From Ampelomyces quisqualis (Eukaryota > Ascomycota > Dothideomycetes > Pleosporales > Phaeosphaeriaceae), in the NCBI GenBank assembly GCA_018398575.1, contig JAGTXZ010000002.1, forward strand, positions 312,501 through 376,500: a stretch of 64,000 nucleotides of DNA, written 5' to 3'. The notes below the pieces were generated by a model that did no database searches, had not been told where the DNA came from, and saw only the letters and a list, made by a program, of their open reading frames with translations. Below are positions 42,219-53,141 of the stretch, piece by piece (positions within the stretch are counted from its first letter, which is position 1; each line of letters starts with the position of its first letter). Made by a program: the position numbers and the translations under genes.

Positions 42219-43058
42219 ATGCCACCTAAACCACAAGACAAGGCAGAGACCAAGTCTTTGCCCCGAATTCTCTGCCTCCATGGCGGTGGAGTCAACGCTG
42301 CGATATTTGAAATGCAGTCGCGCAGCCTCGTACGCCATCTACAAAAGTCGTTCCGGTTGGTGTGGGCGGATGCGCCATTCTATTGCGATCCACATTCAGA
42401 TGTCGTTGGCGTATACGGCTCCTACGCGCCATTCCGTCGCTGGCTACGATGGCTGCCCGAACATGCCGAGCTCCACGCGGAGACGTGCATAGAGGAGATT
42501 GGTTACGCACTGAGGACGACAATGGAAGATGATGATCGCGCGGGTGCGACAGGCAAGTGGGTTGGCTTGATGGGCTTCAGCCAGGGTGCAAAATTGTCTG
42601 CGAGTCTACTGCTCGAACAACAAGCTAGGGAACAGTATGCGAAGAGGAGGGATCGCAGCGATCTCGACACAGGCTATGTGAGCCTGCCCGACGTGGATTG
42701 GAAGTTCGGCATCTTGCTCGCTGGAAGAGCGCCGCTCAGCAATCTCAACCCCGATATATTGGAGAGCCAAGCGCTGGTCGGGGCAGGCGATATTTCGGAA
42801 GGATTTCAGTTTTGCAAACAAGTCGATGAACAGGCTATGCTGTATAAACCGACGCTGCATGTTCACGGCTCAGCAGACGCCGGGCTGTACCTACACCAGA
42901 AGCTGCTCAATGAGTACTGCAAGAAGGGTACTGCGACGCTGGTAGAGTGGGACGGTGCACACCGAATCCCAATCAAGTCGAAGGATGTTGAAAAAGTCGT
43001 GGACGCGATATATGATCTTGCTGAGAGCACGGGTGTCGCTGTGACCCGTACCACATAG
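42219..43058 (+). CDS. FSH1-family serine hydrolase
   Basis: Single-exon gene of 279 residues. The family opening ILCLHGGGVNAAIFEMQ, the nucleophile motif GFSQGA with S121, the acid region LHVHGSAD (D220) and WDGAHRIP (H248) form a complete Ser-Asp-His triad of the FSH1/DUF341 alpha/beta hydrolases. Members include yeast Fsh1-3 and LovG-like thioesterases that release polyketides from their synthases. No polyketide synthase lies within the window, so a secondary-metabolite role has no local support. No targeting signal is seen. Confidence 0.85.
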   Translation: MPPKPQDKAETKSLPRILCLHGGGVNAAIFEMQSRSLVRHLQKSFRLVWADAPFYCDPHSDVVGVYGSYAPFRRWLRWLPEHAELHAETCIEEIGYALRTTMEDDDRAGATGKWVGLMGFSQGAKLSASLLLEQQAREQYAKRRDRSDLDTGYVSLPDVDWKFGILLAGRAPLSNLNPDILESQALVGAGDISEGFQFCKQVDEQAMLYKPTLHVHGSADAGLYLHQKLLNEYCKKGTATLVEWDGAHRIPIKSKDVEKVVDAIYDLAESTGVAVTRTT

Positions 43059-43291
43059 TCGTTTTCATGAAGTCATGCTTCTTGTATTCCTTAGCCAATA
43101 CCCATGGAATCAAATTGGATAGAAGTTTGTTCTAGCATCTCGCTTCGCTGTTACACTCTCGAGTCTCGAATCACGTGTTGGGGTACCACGCAAATAATAC
43201 ATCCAGGGTTCTGGGATGATGGATCTCCAAGACTCGATTCTGCATCCAACGACCCGACTCCATCAACTCAACTCTCTGGCTGGTCTTAACA

Positions 43292-44444
43292 ATGCCGACC
43301 CCCATCACGCCCGAGTCACTCTGTGCTGTGTCCCAGCCCAGCACCCCATCAGTGCAAGTCCTGCCAGATCATCCGCTACTGTTCCACTAGATGTCAGAAG
43401 ATCGACTGACCCGTCCACAAGCTCGTTTTCAAGGCCCACAAGGACACCAACATGTCTCCAGGTCCTGACCACGTGCGCGCCGTATACTTCCCCGAGAATG
43501 GCACGGGTCCTCTCTTTGTTTGGGTGCGTGTCAAGGACGAACAAGCCGATGGCCTCAAAGTCGATGTCTAGATCCTGGGAATCACAGAGAATCGCAAGAG
43601 CAAGCTCCAAGAGTGGCGCGGATTTACGTTCAACAAGTTCCTCCGCCGCTCCATCCCAAACATCACCTGGATTGGATCCTTCTACCAAGACGCCGCTGTC
43701 TCACGTCTCTCTGGCGTGCAGAACACTAGCCTCTCCGCTATCGACGAAGAGCTCGCAGACATCATGTTCGGACCTCTCATCTATTACTCTCCCACCCGCA
43801 ACCTCAACCCCACCGACTTCCGCACCGTCGTCGACATGCTACGCTGGGACTACTATTCGCAGTGGCATATCCGCGGACCACCACAACACTTTACACTGGC
43901 TACCGTGCCATCCGTCATGGTGAATTGCTGGAGTGACGTCCACTTCTGCCATCAACCGGACTGTGCGCCTATCCTGCTGCCTAAGATGGCGCTCGAACCT
44001 GATTGCCCTCGCGCCATTGCTCTCCCCATCGGCGACCTCGTCGGCATTCCGCTCGTGGGCGTCAAGGCAATGCCCAGTCTACCCTGGCGCGACCGCGCGT
44101 TTCAGAGCCCCGGCGGCATTGGCGCCTCGAGCAACCGCGGTATATTCGGGATGCAGTCATCGATTGGCGAGGACCCGGTAGGCAGTGTTATGGTAGCGAG
44201 GAAAGATGGCAAGATGATTGACAAGGTGCATGTTTTGGCGCTGAATCGGTATTGTCGATCTGTGACCAAGGACATGGAGATGGACAACTTCCATGAGGTT
44301 CAGGAAACGGAAATTGGTGAGCTGGGAATGTGGAGGTGGGAGTGTTTGAAGGCGAAAGCGTCTGAAGAGAGATTCCGTGCTTTCTGGGAGGAGTTCAAGA
44401 TGACGAAGGACTGCGAGGGCGTGGTGTCGCCGTACGATGTCTAG
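43292..44444 (+). pseudogene. MYND zinc-finger protein, disabled in its N-terminal part
   Basis: The start MPTPITPESLCAV is in one frame. The rest, from 43350 on, is in another: QCKSCQIIRYCSTRCQKID, then a TGA, PVHKLVF and onward. A one-base shift in a C-run near 43343-43347 explains the frame change. Other lesions are TGA where MYND fingers have Trp (TGG), Ser and Phe at two expected zinc-binding Cys, and TAG near 43570 where CAG is likely. From about 43571 the frame is open to the stop at 44444. The C-terminal 242 codons (from 43716) contain FRTVVDMLRWDYYSQWHI and read like an intact soluble domain. Intact relatives are uncharacterised fungal MYND proteins. Confidence 0.65.
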
Positions 44445-45205
44445 GTCCTGTGTGAGGCGTAGATCGGCCTCGAAACCTGGACCAGTGTCCGAAGTACATA
44501 ACAAAGAACCCCGGACGGACCACCTTTTCAAAGATAGTGGCCGAATGAGAAAATATGCCTCTTCGGCTCACGGCCACGGGTGAGAAAAGTGCGAAGTCGC
44601 TGATGAGCAGTCATACTTCACTTGTTCTACGTGCGTGACGATGCTGTTTGGTCCGCTTTCGCGTTGAATTGTAGAGGTCGTCGAGTCACTTACCCAGGTG
44701 TTGAAATTCGAATGCAAACGTGCGTACGGTGGGTTAAAAATGTTGGAGGAAGCCTCTATCACGTGTGAGAGAAGGAGGATTCGGTGGCTTGTTTACTGGC
44801 CCCATTGGGCTTAGCGTCTAGCTATTTGAGCGGCTCCTTCAGAGTCTGCTCCCCATCATCAATTGAATCACCACTTCATGAATACTCCATATCGTAACTT
44901 CAACAAAAAAGGAACATGGTGACGAAGGTCCGTGGTCGGCAATACGCTCGTGGTTGAGAGAAGCATGAAGTGCGTTGTTATTCCCGCCATGAATTCCAAA
45001 CTGCCATGTTGATCGCCAAACGCTGCCCTGCCATTATTGAAATTTGAGCAGACTGCTGTGTTACGCTCCACACATACTCTCTAATGTGCTGTGCTCGAAA
45101 GCTTGGTAACTAGCAAGCGCTCGGGCCAGTACAACGTATTCCATAATATTTAACAGATCTACGGGTAGGTATGAAGCTGACTCTAGAACGTATACATGCA
45201 AGCCC
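44445..45205. other. intergenic between converging genes, nothing recognised
   Basis: Holds the 3' flanks of the MYND pseudogene (+) and the amidotransferase gene (-). Open frames are short and motif-free. Confidence 0.4.
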
Positions 45206-46303
45206 CTACTCATACTCGTCGTCGTCGCCATGGAAGAATCTTATCACAGCCTTGGCCACAATCTTGCCATCATGCATCCAATCTGCCTTCTCAGCCGCCT
45301 CATCTGCAGCGTCCTCGGATACACTGCCGGCCTTGACTCTCATCTCCAATTGCCTCCTAACCATCACCTCATTGAATTCCATGTGCCCCTGTGTCGTGAA
45401 GAGCCTTTTCTGAATGTAAACACCCTGCACGCCCGTATGCTCGCTTGTTCCCCACACATGTACACTTGTGCCCTTTGGAAGAAGATCGGTGGTATCGACT
45501 GAAGGAGGGTATACGACGTGGTCGAGGTGCATTTGATGTAGGTGGATACGGTCGGTGGTTTCAGGAAGGTCGAAGAGGGAGCGACCGATGTCGGAGAGGA
45601 TGATGGGTGAATGTGCCAGTTCCCATTCGCCATTTGCTTCGGGCGCGACTTTGGATCCTAAGGTTCGGCAAAGAATCTGATGCCCAAAGCAGATTCCAGT
45701 AAATCGAATATCCGGCCGGTGTGCCCATAGATCTGGTGTGAGGAATCAGCATGTGACGGACTCTTTCTTCGTAGAAGGCGTACGCCTAATTAAGTCCATG
45801 AGTTCGTGTATCCATGGGTCGTCGCCATGCGCATCCCATACGCTTCCTGTGATCAGAATTGCATGTATGTCGTCTGTAATATCTTCCTTCTTGGGTATTT
45901 TACCACCTTCGGGCTCGACGATGTATTGCATCATGGTCTCAATGGCAAGCTTAGGTGTATGTGCCTCTCCAGCTTCCGCGAGAAGCTCATTGAGTATCTC
46001 ACCAAAAGAGCCCCTCTCTTTTTGTGTGTCTGGATGTGGCTCGTCTGTCTCGAGAACAAGCATGCGCACCTTGTCCGGATGGTCGGAAGTGATTGTGCGA
46101 GCTGCTGGCGGTACCATTCTTGCTATCGAGGTATGGAATTGGGGTTTCTGAGAGTAGGCAAAGGACTGTCTTGGTATTAAGAGAGCGCGAAAACTAGATT
46201 TGAATGACGTTTGCCGCAAAGTCTGGGTGATGACGCGTGCCGGCGTGAACATTTCTACACGAGTTGTCTGGGCTGCAGAAAGGCTGATTTTCAAGGCAGC
46301 CAC
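45206..46303 (-). CDS. class I glutamine amidotransferase-like protein
   Basis: Two exons, 46303-45784 and 45732-45206, with a 51-bp intron, giving 348 residues. The splice creates LIRHLWAHRPDIRFTGICFGHQ, which contains the nucleophile Cys of class I amidotransferases. The oxyanion/second strand region is AILITGSVWDAH. The other triad members lie in TTQGHMEFNE (His and Glu). The HLHQMHLDHV segment is typical of the GMP-synthase-like stand-alone group. Stand-alone members hydrolyse gamma-glutamyl bonds, and some act on glutathione conjugates. The true substrate here is unknown. The first 60 residues are Arg/Ser-rich (FHTSIARM), suggesting a mitochondrial presequence. Met codons at 46252 and near MVPPAARTI are alternative starts. 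Confidence 0.83.
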
Positions 46304-46600
46304 GAGCTGGGCGGCGGCTTCGTGGAGTCCAAGAGAGCCGCATTCCGAACACCCTGTCGCTCATCATGGTTCCTGCTTCGATGACGGTATGTGTATGGAG
46401 TTGTGGTGCAGTGTAGACATTTTGGTACATCCCATAACGTAATTTAGTGAGTCTTGGAAAGCTTGTTGTTCCGATCGTTCCGAATGCTCGGAACAAGGTG
46501 ACGTGGTGAGCGAGACATTGGGACTGAGGATCTTGTGTAGTAAACTTGTTTCGATATGCTCAATTCCGTCAGTTGTCCATCACAGTTTCAGTTCAATGCT

Positions 46601-47803
46601 CTACTCCACGCCCTTTCCTTTCAGCTTCAGGACTTCAGGATCATGCTGGGTAACGTCTGACTTGCCCGCCGATTCCCGACCCGTCAAAACATCAGTGAAG
46701 ACCTTGCGCACCCTCTCAATTGCTTCCTCGCCGATTTGATAGTGCACGACAAATCTGCCGGCGCGGACTTTGACACCATATTTATCGCCAAGCTCAATGA
46801 AGTGGTTGAGGTCGACGTTGTGAGCACCGAGATCAAGCCAGACCATGTTGGTGTCGACAGGGTATTGAAGCTTGCCTCCCAGGTCGGTCCAGATCTTTTG
46901 GATTCTCTTCGCATTCTCATGCGACCGGGCAAGCTTTCCACCAAGGAAGGTCTCCTCGACTGCTACACGAGCGGGCGCAGCTACAACGCCTGCCTGTCGT
47001 AGTCCGCCGCCAATAGACTTGCGAATCCAGCGGCTGCGCTTGATGAAAGCCTTGTTTCCAACGATGATACTTCCTATTGGTGCTCCTAAGCCCTTGCTGA
47101 AGCACAGACTTATGCTGTCGAACTCAGCGCAGAACTCTTTGAGAGAGCCTGCTCCAGCCGCTACAGCCTCCCAGAGACGAGCGCCATCTAGATGCATGAT
47201 GATGCGCTTCTCACGCGCCCAGGCTGATATGCGACGAACCTCAGAGAGAGGCATGATGGCGCCGTTGAGCGTGTTCTCAAGGGAGATGACGCGTGTAGGG
47301 CAGGCATGGACATCGTCGGAAATAACAGCATACTGCTGGACTTCCTCGAGTGTGAGATATGTTCCGTTCTTGGCATCGATGGGTTGCATCATGGCCTGGC
47401 TGAGACTCGCCACGCCGCCTGCCTCATAGTTTACAATGTGCCCGCGGCGATCGCACAAGACCGCCTGTGGAGGGGCAGTCAGGTGTGAGCGCAGAGCGAC
47501 CTGATTGCCCATGGTGCCGGAGAGGACAAGCAGCGCATCTTCCTTGCCAGAGAGGTCGGCAATGAAGCGCTCAAGCGACAGAGTGGTGGGATCTTCCATG
47601 GTGACATCGTCAAGCAATGTGCACTGCTGGATAGCCCGCATCATTGACATTGTGGGGGTGGTATGGACGTCAGAGCGAAAGTCAAAGGCTGCAGGGTTCT
47701 CTTCTGCACCCCATGCGATGCCTGTGCTGTGGCCATTGGTAGCTGTTCCGTCTGTCGCATTACTCTTGCTGCCTTTGGCAGTATATGAGTCGAATTCCGA
47801 CAT
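46601..47803 (-). CDS. GLY1: L-threonine aldolase, PLP-dependent
   Basis: Single-exon gene of 400 residues. The fold-type I PLP enzyme motifs are FRSDVHTTPT near the start, GTMGNQVAL for phosphate binding, HLDGARL (D206 contacting the PLP ring) and SLCFSKGLGAPIGS with the Schiff-base K237, followed by the substrate-binding RKSIGGGLRQAG segment. Threonine aldolase cleaves threonine or allo-threonine to glycine and acetaldehyde in the cytosol, a major glycine source in fungi. A related branch includes alanine racemases such as TOXG, and sequence alone does not exclude that activity. The first 35 residues are Ser/Thr/Ala-rich and probably disordered. The gene lies in tandem behind the amidotransferase with a 297-bp gap. 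Confidence 0.88.
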   Translation of the reverse strand: MSEFDSYTAKGSKSNATDGTATNGHSTGIAWGAEENPAAFDFRSDVHTTPTMSMMRAIQQCTLLDDVTMEDPTTLSLERFIADLSGKEDALLVLSGTMGNQVALRSHLTAPPQAVLCDRRGHIVNYEAGGVASLSQAMMQPIDAKNGTYLTLEEVQQYAVISDDVHACPTRVISLENTLNGAIMPLSEVRRISAWAREKRIIMHLDGARLWEAVAAGAGSLKEFCAEFDSISLCFSKGLGAPIGSIIVGNKAFIKRSRWIRKSIGGGLRQAGVVAAPARVAVEETFLGGKLARSHENAKRIQKIWTDLGGKLQYPVDTNMVWLDLGAHNVDLNHFIELGDKYGVKVRAGRFVVHYQIGEEAIERVRKVFTDVLTGRESAGKSDVTQHDPEVLKLKGKGVE

Positions 47804-48802
47804 GGCGGAACGTGTGGGCGACGTATGGAGTAAGCGCGTGGATTGGGTGGGGGTGAAAGCGGAGAGCGCGACTCTTTCACCGTGAAGGCGTGTTGCTGGT
47901 GGAATATGAGGTCAAGAGAGCAGCAGGTCGATGGTACGACGTACTGCACAGGCGTACAAGCGATGTTAGCCGTGGTGGCGGCATTGCGAAGAATTGTGGT
48001 GTCAGTACATGGACATGCGGAGTCCTGCGGAGTACGGAGTACGTGGTAGTGGGACGGCAATCATCCCGAAGCTATGCGACGCGGAGCTAGTCAAGGATGG
48101 GAAGGAGGTTAACCTGTGTGGCATGAGACGGGATATTGGGGAAGCAGAATGCCAGAATGAGGCCTTCATGAAAAGAGACAGGAAAACTGATCATTTTGCC
48201 TGGCACGCGCATACCCCCATCTCTCTGCATGAGAGTTTACGGGGTACATTGGCTCCAGAAAATGCACTCCGGCTATCGAGAGCTGGGCGTCAATCACGAC
48301 CTCCATTGTAGACCCATTGAGAATTGCGTGCCGCCAAGGTTAATACCTTTAATTTACACGACGACTATTGATTGATTGCCACCAACATGGGTTCCGTCCT
48401 CCCGCTGCTCTAGATCGGAGCCTCGGAGGTATCCGGGCGCAATTGTCGTGCAAAACTCCACTCCACTGTTCCTGGCATTTCTTGACGGTCTGATGTAAAG
48501 ACTACAATCTGCTTGATTGTTCGCCGCCCCCAGCATCGAGCTATCTGCTGTCGAAGGACTCGTTCAGGACATTGCAGGCATTTGTGGCTGCTCAGTGAGA
48601 CACTTGTGCACTTTTCTTCTCTGCGCTTTCCAAAAGGGCTTGATGCCGCCACCTCGGTTTGTCGGCTTTCAATTTATTTAAGCTTCGAGTAGCCCTGACC
48701 TACCCACAAGGGCAAGTCAAACTCGCTATGTCAGCTCAGCCTGCATCGACACTATGGCACATCTCAGAGCGTTGGCATAGTAAAGTCGTCCATGACCATG
48801 TT
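47804..48802. other. intergenic, upstream of threonine aldolase
   Basis: About 1 kb without a recognised gene. A GCGGAGTACGGAGTACG block at 48027-48043 is one of the recurrent palindromic motifs. The remaining frames are chance. Confidence 0.4.
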
Positions 48803-50107
48803 TCACATCCAGTCGCCCAACACTTGCTCGCCTCCTGGCGACTGGAAATGGAATGCACGCAGCGAGATGCCGTCAAAGTTGATCGAATCAAAGTTTACAA
48901 AGCTCGCGAATGGCAGTACTCCCGTCGAGCCGACTGGCATGACGTTACCACCGCCGTGATCTTGTGATGACTGCCATGGTTCCGTAGGAGGGTAGCCCTG
49001 GGCGGGAGCCAGTGGCTCACTTGAAGATTGACCTGTTGATAAACTAATAGTATCACCCGGCCCAAGTCGGTCGATTCGTTTCATGAAGCCCTGTCGCATG
49101 GTGTAGTATAGACAGGCGATTGCGTACATCGAATCCCTTTCTGCTTTCGATTGTTGCCACGGAGCCGACTTTTCGGACAACGTGAAGTCCATCTTCTTTG
49201 AGAACTCTTCAAACAGCTCATGGAGATTATACTGCTTAGCCACTGCCAAAGCGTTCCGGTCGGGTTCGCCAGCAATGCTAGGAAAGTAAGCTTCTTTCTC
49301 AGCGAGCTTTTGTGGCGCGATACCACCGGGCGCAAGGTTTTGTGGTATTAAGTTGTCGATTTCTCCTGGAAGTCCATCCACTCCTGTTTCCCCTGTGCGC
49401 TCGTTGTCCTGCAGGAAAACGAGCTTGCAGATTACGACGAAAAAGTAGAACCATGCAGGCCATGTGCCTAGGCCCAGTCGGTATAGCTGAGGTTGTGGAA
49501 CTTTGAGTAGTGTTCGTATGTAAGCAATCGCGCTTTCCATAGCACTGTGCAACATCCTGAGCCTAAGAAGCGATCGAGATGCCGTGGCCAGTTGCGATGA
49601 CGTGGTCCAAAGCGAGCTATATAGACAGACTTCAGTGATAATAATGTCCAGAAGCGACATAATCAAGGTTAGGGTTGCTTTCATCGATGATCAGTGGTAT
49701 GAAGATCTGACTCAAAGCTTCTGTAGTAACTTACTGTTTTCTCGCAGCAGCGAATTGTTTGATGTTGAATCCCTGATGTGCTTCAACTCTGCTAGGAAGC
49801 TTGTAGTACACATCTCGATCAAGACCTCTCCCTTGACTTCCGCCTTGTCGATGTCGGAATAAGAGAAATGATCATTGATGCGAGATAATAGCTCGCCTGC
49901 CTTGATCAATGAGCTGATAACGCAATCGGTCGGTATGGAAGAGGCCCCAAAAGCATCACAGCATTGTGTTGTAACCGTGGGTACGACAGTGTCGTACGCT
50001 TTCACGAAGCCTGGTTGAATCTGGTACGTTTTAATATTTCCCGTGTGCGCGAAGTCGAGAAAGAAGGTAATTGCGGGACTGGCGTGATCAGAAGGGTCAA
50101 GAGGTAG
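48803..50107 (-). pseudogene. 5'-truncated fungal Zn2Cys6-type transcription regulator
   Basis: Two exons, about 50107-49735 and 49677-48803, joined by a 57-bp GT-AG intron, give the C-terminal part of a fungal regulator: LIMSLLDIIITEVCLYSSLW, then LHSAMESAIAYIRTLLK, a W-rich helix LGTWPAWFYFFVVICKL, and a disordered tail. Upstream of 50107 the frame meets TAA, and no DNA-binding Zn2Cys6 motif or middle region follows before the SET gene begins at 50378. Either the gene was cut by a rearrangement or the 5' half is mutated beyond recognition. The remaining frame itself is open, so a shortened product is possible. Confidence 0.6.
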
Positions 50108-50377
50108 TTACTGCCCGAAAGACAGTGTAATTATCGTGCAATGAGTTGGACTGAGAGGTGTCATAGTGTACGAGAGCAGGCTCGTGGAAGCTGGGGAATG
50201 GCAGAATTCAGTACTAGCCTAAGCTCAATGCAGCCTAGGCTGCACCTTCACTTGTGTTTTCTCGCAGCTCGAAGGAGACACCCAGCGTCTCATAAAAGCT
50301 CGGCACGAGTGCTCGAGTCAAATTTTCGCACATCTATCGTGCTTATCGCATTGCCGTTACAGCGGCAGGATCAGACC

Positions 50378-52068
50378 ATGTCCATTGTATCCGGAGCATC
50401 GTCGCCACTTTTCTACATCTCCCGATCAACCAATAGCAGAGGCGAACACATTGGAAATGGTTTATTCGCTGGTCGGAAATACGGAGCTGGCGAGGAGATT
50501 ACAAATCTGAAGCGACCGCTCCTTGGATCTCTTGATACTCAACATTTGCTGGATACATGTGCTAATTGCTACGTCTGGACAGAAGGCGCAGCAACTGGGA
50601 CAAGGTTGTATGTCCCAAAAGGGGTACAAGTTCAGAAATGCGGTGGATGTCATCGCTTTCGATATTGTAGCAAGGCATGGAGCTGGCTCTTCATAGAACA
50701 AGTGTCTAGCTAATCTCGATCAGATCTGTCAAAAAGAAGCATGGAGTCGTGGGCACAAGCACGAATGCAAGAGCCTGCGATCTCTAGTCAACAGAGATCT
50801 TCCAAAAGCTGTGCTAGCTTGTATGGAGCTTCTGACAAGACGAAAGCATGGCCTCATATCCGACGACGAGTGGACCTTGGTTTGTCAACTTCAAACGCAT
50901 ATTGACGACTTCAAGTGTACTGGCACCTACGAGAACATCGAGTTGATGGCTATGGGAGCTAGTCAGTTCTCACTAACCCAGAATATGTTCAACAAGGACT
51001 TTGTCGCCCATATGTATGCTCGAGTATGTCAATCATCCGCACGTCCAGACTTAGCTGATAGCAAAGATCCTCACAAACTCCCTGACTCTCATTACGCCTA
51101 CTCTGGACCCACTAGGCTTAATTTTCGATCCAGTACTCGGCCATGTCAATCATTCGTGCGAGCCAAACGCATTTGTGATGATGGATGGAGCTTCAGCCTC
51201 TCTTCGAACTCTTAGATCTATCAACAAAGGTGAAGAGATATACATTGCCTATATTGATGCTTCGAATCCCTTCCACCGACGCCAAAGCGAGCTAAAAGCG
51301 CGCTGGTTTTTCGACTGCAACTGCACCAAGTGCCAAAAAGCCGCCACGCTGGACGAGGATACATGGGCCCATCAACCCAACACTGTCCCCACCAAATTCA
51401 AAGAGATCGCCGATACCATCCTCACCCACGAAAAGGTCGCGCAAGACCCAGCAAATTACGTCGGCGACACACAAGACGAGCGCCGCGCCGCCGCTCTCCA
51501 AGGCAAAGCCTTCGCCGAATACGAAGAAACACAAGCAATGCAAGACCCCTCCGAAGTCGTTGGTAAGATCGAAGACGCAATGCAACTCTGCCACCAATCC
51601 GGCCTTTGGCCTATACATCGCCAGCCCTACGCGGCCCTACGCGACGACCTCATCGTCAACCTCCTTTCACTCGCCAAGTACCCCACGGCATGGGCACATT
51701 GCGCAAAGCGATACAAACACATTCTTCCGAAACTCTACCCAGTACCGTTCCATCCCATTCGCGTCGTACAGACGTGGCAAATGGCTGTGCTTGCGGTGTA
51801 TCTCGCCGGCACACCGGAAGGTGTTGGAGCGCCGGGCGTGAATATGGGGTTGATTGCGATGATGCTTGTGAAGCAGGTTCTTGATGCGGCGGGATTGAGT
51901 CATGGGAAGGAGAGTACGTTTGCCAAGAGTGTGGAGAGAAAGGCGGAGGAGATGATGGTGGAGTTGAAGAGGAGTTTGGGAGGGAGTCCGGATAGTGCGG
52001 TTATGAATGCGGAGTTGGAGGCGCAGAGGGAGATGTTGGGGCAGATGGGGGACTGGGTTAAGGTCTGA
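50378..52068 (+). CDS. SET and MYND domain protein (SMYD/Set5-6 like)
   Basis: Three exons, 50378-50674, 50724-51023 and 51067-52068, giving 532 residues. An N-terminal SET-N segment (GNGLFAGRKYGAGEEI) is followed by a MYND finger (CGGCHRFRYCSKICQKEAW...HKHEC, about residues 60-117) that is complete only after splicing. The SET core has NHSCEPNA near 227-234, LRSINKGEEIYIAYID, and a post-SET Cys cluster FDCNCTKCQ. A C-terminal helical region follows. SMYD proteins transfer methyl groups to lysines of histones or other proteins. The target here is unknown. The first intron (50675-50723) uses a GC donor. The second (43 bp) is GT-AG with a CTGAT branch site. The gene diverges from the truncated regulator 270 bp away. 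Confidence 0.85.
50675..50723 (+). other. GC-AG intron of the SET/MYND gene
   Basis: The exon ends AGCAAG, the intron begins GCATGG and ends GATCAG (49 bp). It joins YCSK to ICQKEAW and completes the MYND zinc ligands. No GT donor gives the same result. Confidence 0.65.
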
Positions 52069-52550
52069 GACGCGTCGATAAGATATCGGCTTGCTGAGCG
52101 TGTTGATAAGTAGCGGTGCGGTTGGGGGCAGAGAGCCTGGGTGCGAATTGTGATGCGCATTCTGAACAGTCACAGCTCTCCCGCAACGCTGTCGCTACGA
52201 AATGTGTGTTTGCAAACCAGAGACCTCCTTTTACGCTTGTTTTCGCACAGTGATTGCTCGAGGTGCTGCTGCTATTCTCATCATGCCGCCTGAAACACAG
52301 GGTCTTCCGTGCCAGCGTTGTTGGGGTCCGATGAAGTGAAGGTGAGAACTGAAACCACAAAATCTGGCGTGAACCTCACGCTCACTCGTCCCCGATCCCT
52401 CACTGCCGCCCGTATAAGATCGCGTCTCCCAAGCCCTCCATCTTCCCCCAACCTTCTCCTCGATTTCTAGTTCGACATCGACGTCGACGCCTCAAAATCC
52501 GTACGAACCACACTCAACTTCTCGCTTGTACCATTCAACAGCACCACACA
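52069..52550. promoter_or_regulatory. promoter region of the small basic protein gene
   Basis: A TATA-like CGTATAAGAT at 52411-52420 is followed by a C/T-rich tract running toward the ATG at 52551, a common arrangement in highly expressed fungal genes. Assignment is by position. Confidence 0.4.
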
Positions 52551-53141
52551 ATGGGAAAAGCAGCAGCCGAAAACCTGTATAGCGGCGACGTCGTCGCAGC
52601 AGTCCTCGCCGCCAGTGGCACGACTTCCTTGACCATGAAGCAGTACGAGATGATGTCCGCCATGGACGGCACACGTACCGCCTCCGGCTTTCAGCACGCA
52701 TTCCGCACCGTGATCGCCAAGTCCAAGGAGCTGAAGGCCCGCGTCGATGCTGGAGAGGCGTTTGAGCCTGTCGCGCCAGTAACTAAGCGTGGTATGTGAC
52801 CGTTCAGCACCGCTTGATATGAGACTGACGTGTGTACAGGTGGCACGAGTACCAAGACCTCACCTGCCACTCCTCGAAAGCGCAAGGCGGCTGATGAGGA
52901 TGCGGATGGCACGCCGTGCAAGAAGGCCACGCCGAAGAAGACTCCTACGCGAAAGAAGAAGGTCCCTACACAGAGTCCCGAGAGCGAGTTCCCCGATATC
53001 AATCACAACGACGACGACGGCATCAACTTCTTGGATGCTACCAACCACTGGAGTAAGTACCTCACGCGTATCTTTGTGCGAGCGATGTGCTAATAAGTCA
53101 AAGTCAAGCATGAGAAACTCTGGGAGGACAGCGACATGTGA
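52551..53141 (+). CDS. small basic, probably nuclear protein of unknown function
   Basis: Three exons, 52551-52791, 52840-53052 and 53104-53141, giving 163 residues. Residues 1-80 form a folded helical part (NLYSGDVVAAVLAASG, MKQYEMMSAMDGTRTASGFQHAFRTVI), with repeated small-residue helices. Residues 81-125 are Lys/Thr/Pro-rich (TPRKRKAADED, KKTPTRKKK), with bipartite nuclear-signal character. The end is acidic. This resembles many small fungal proteins that pair a short helical domain with a basic tail, but I cannot name the family. Two acceptor AGs six bases apart (53097 and 53103) are both in phase. The second lies at a better distance from the branch site. A GTGAGT near the end could open another intron, so the C-terminus is uncertain. 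Confidence 0.6.

Noticed and set aside
42219..44444. A secondary-metabolite cluster around the FSH1-family hydrolase
   Set aside because: No polyketide synthase, peptide synthetase, P450 or transporter gene occurs nearby. Neighbours are an unknown protein and a MYND pseudogene.
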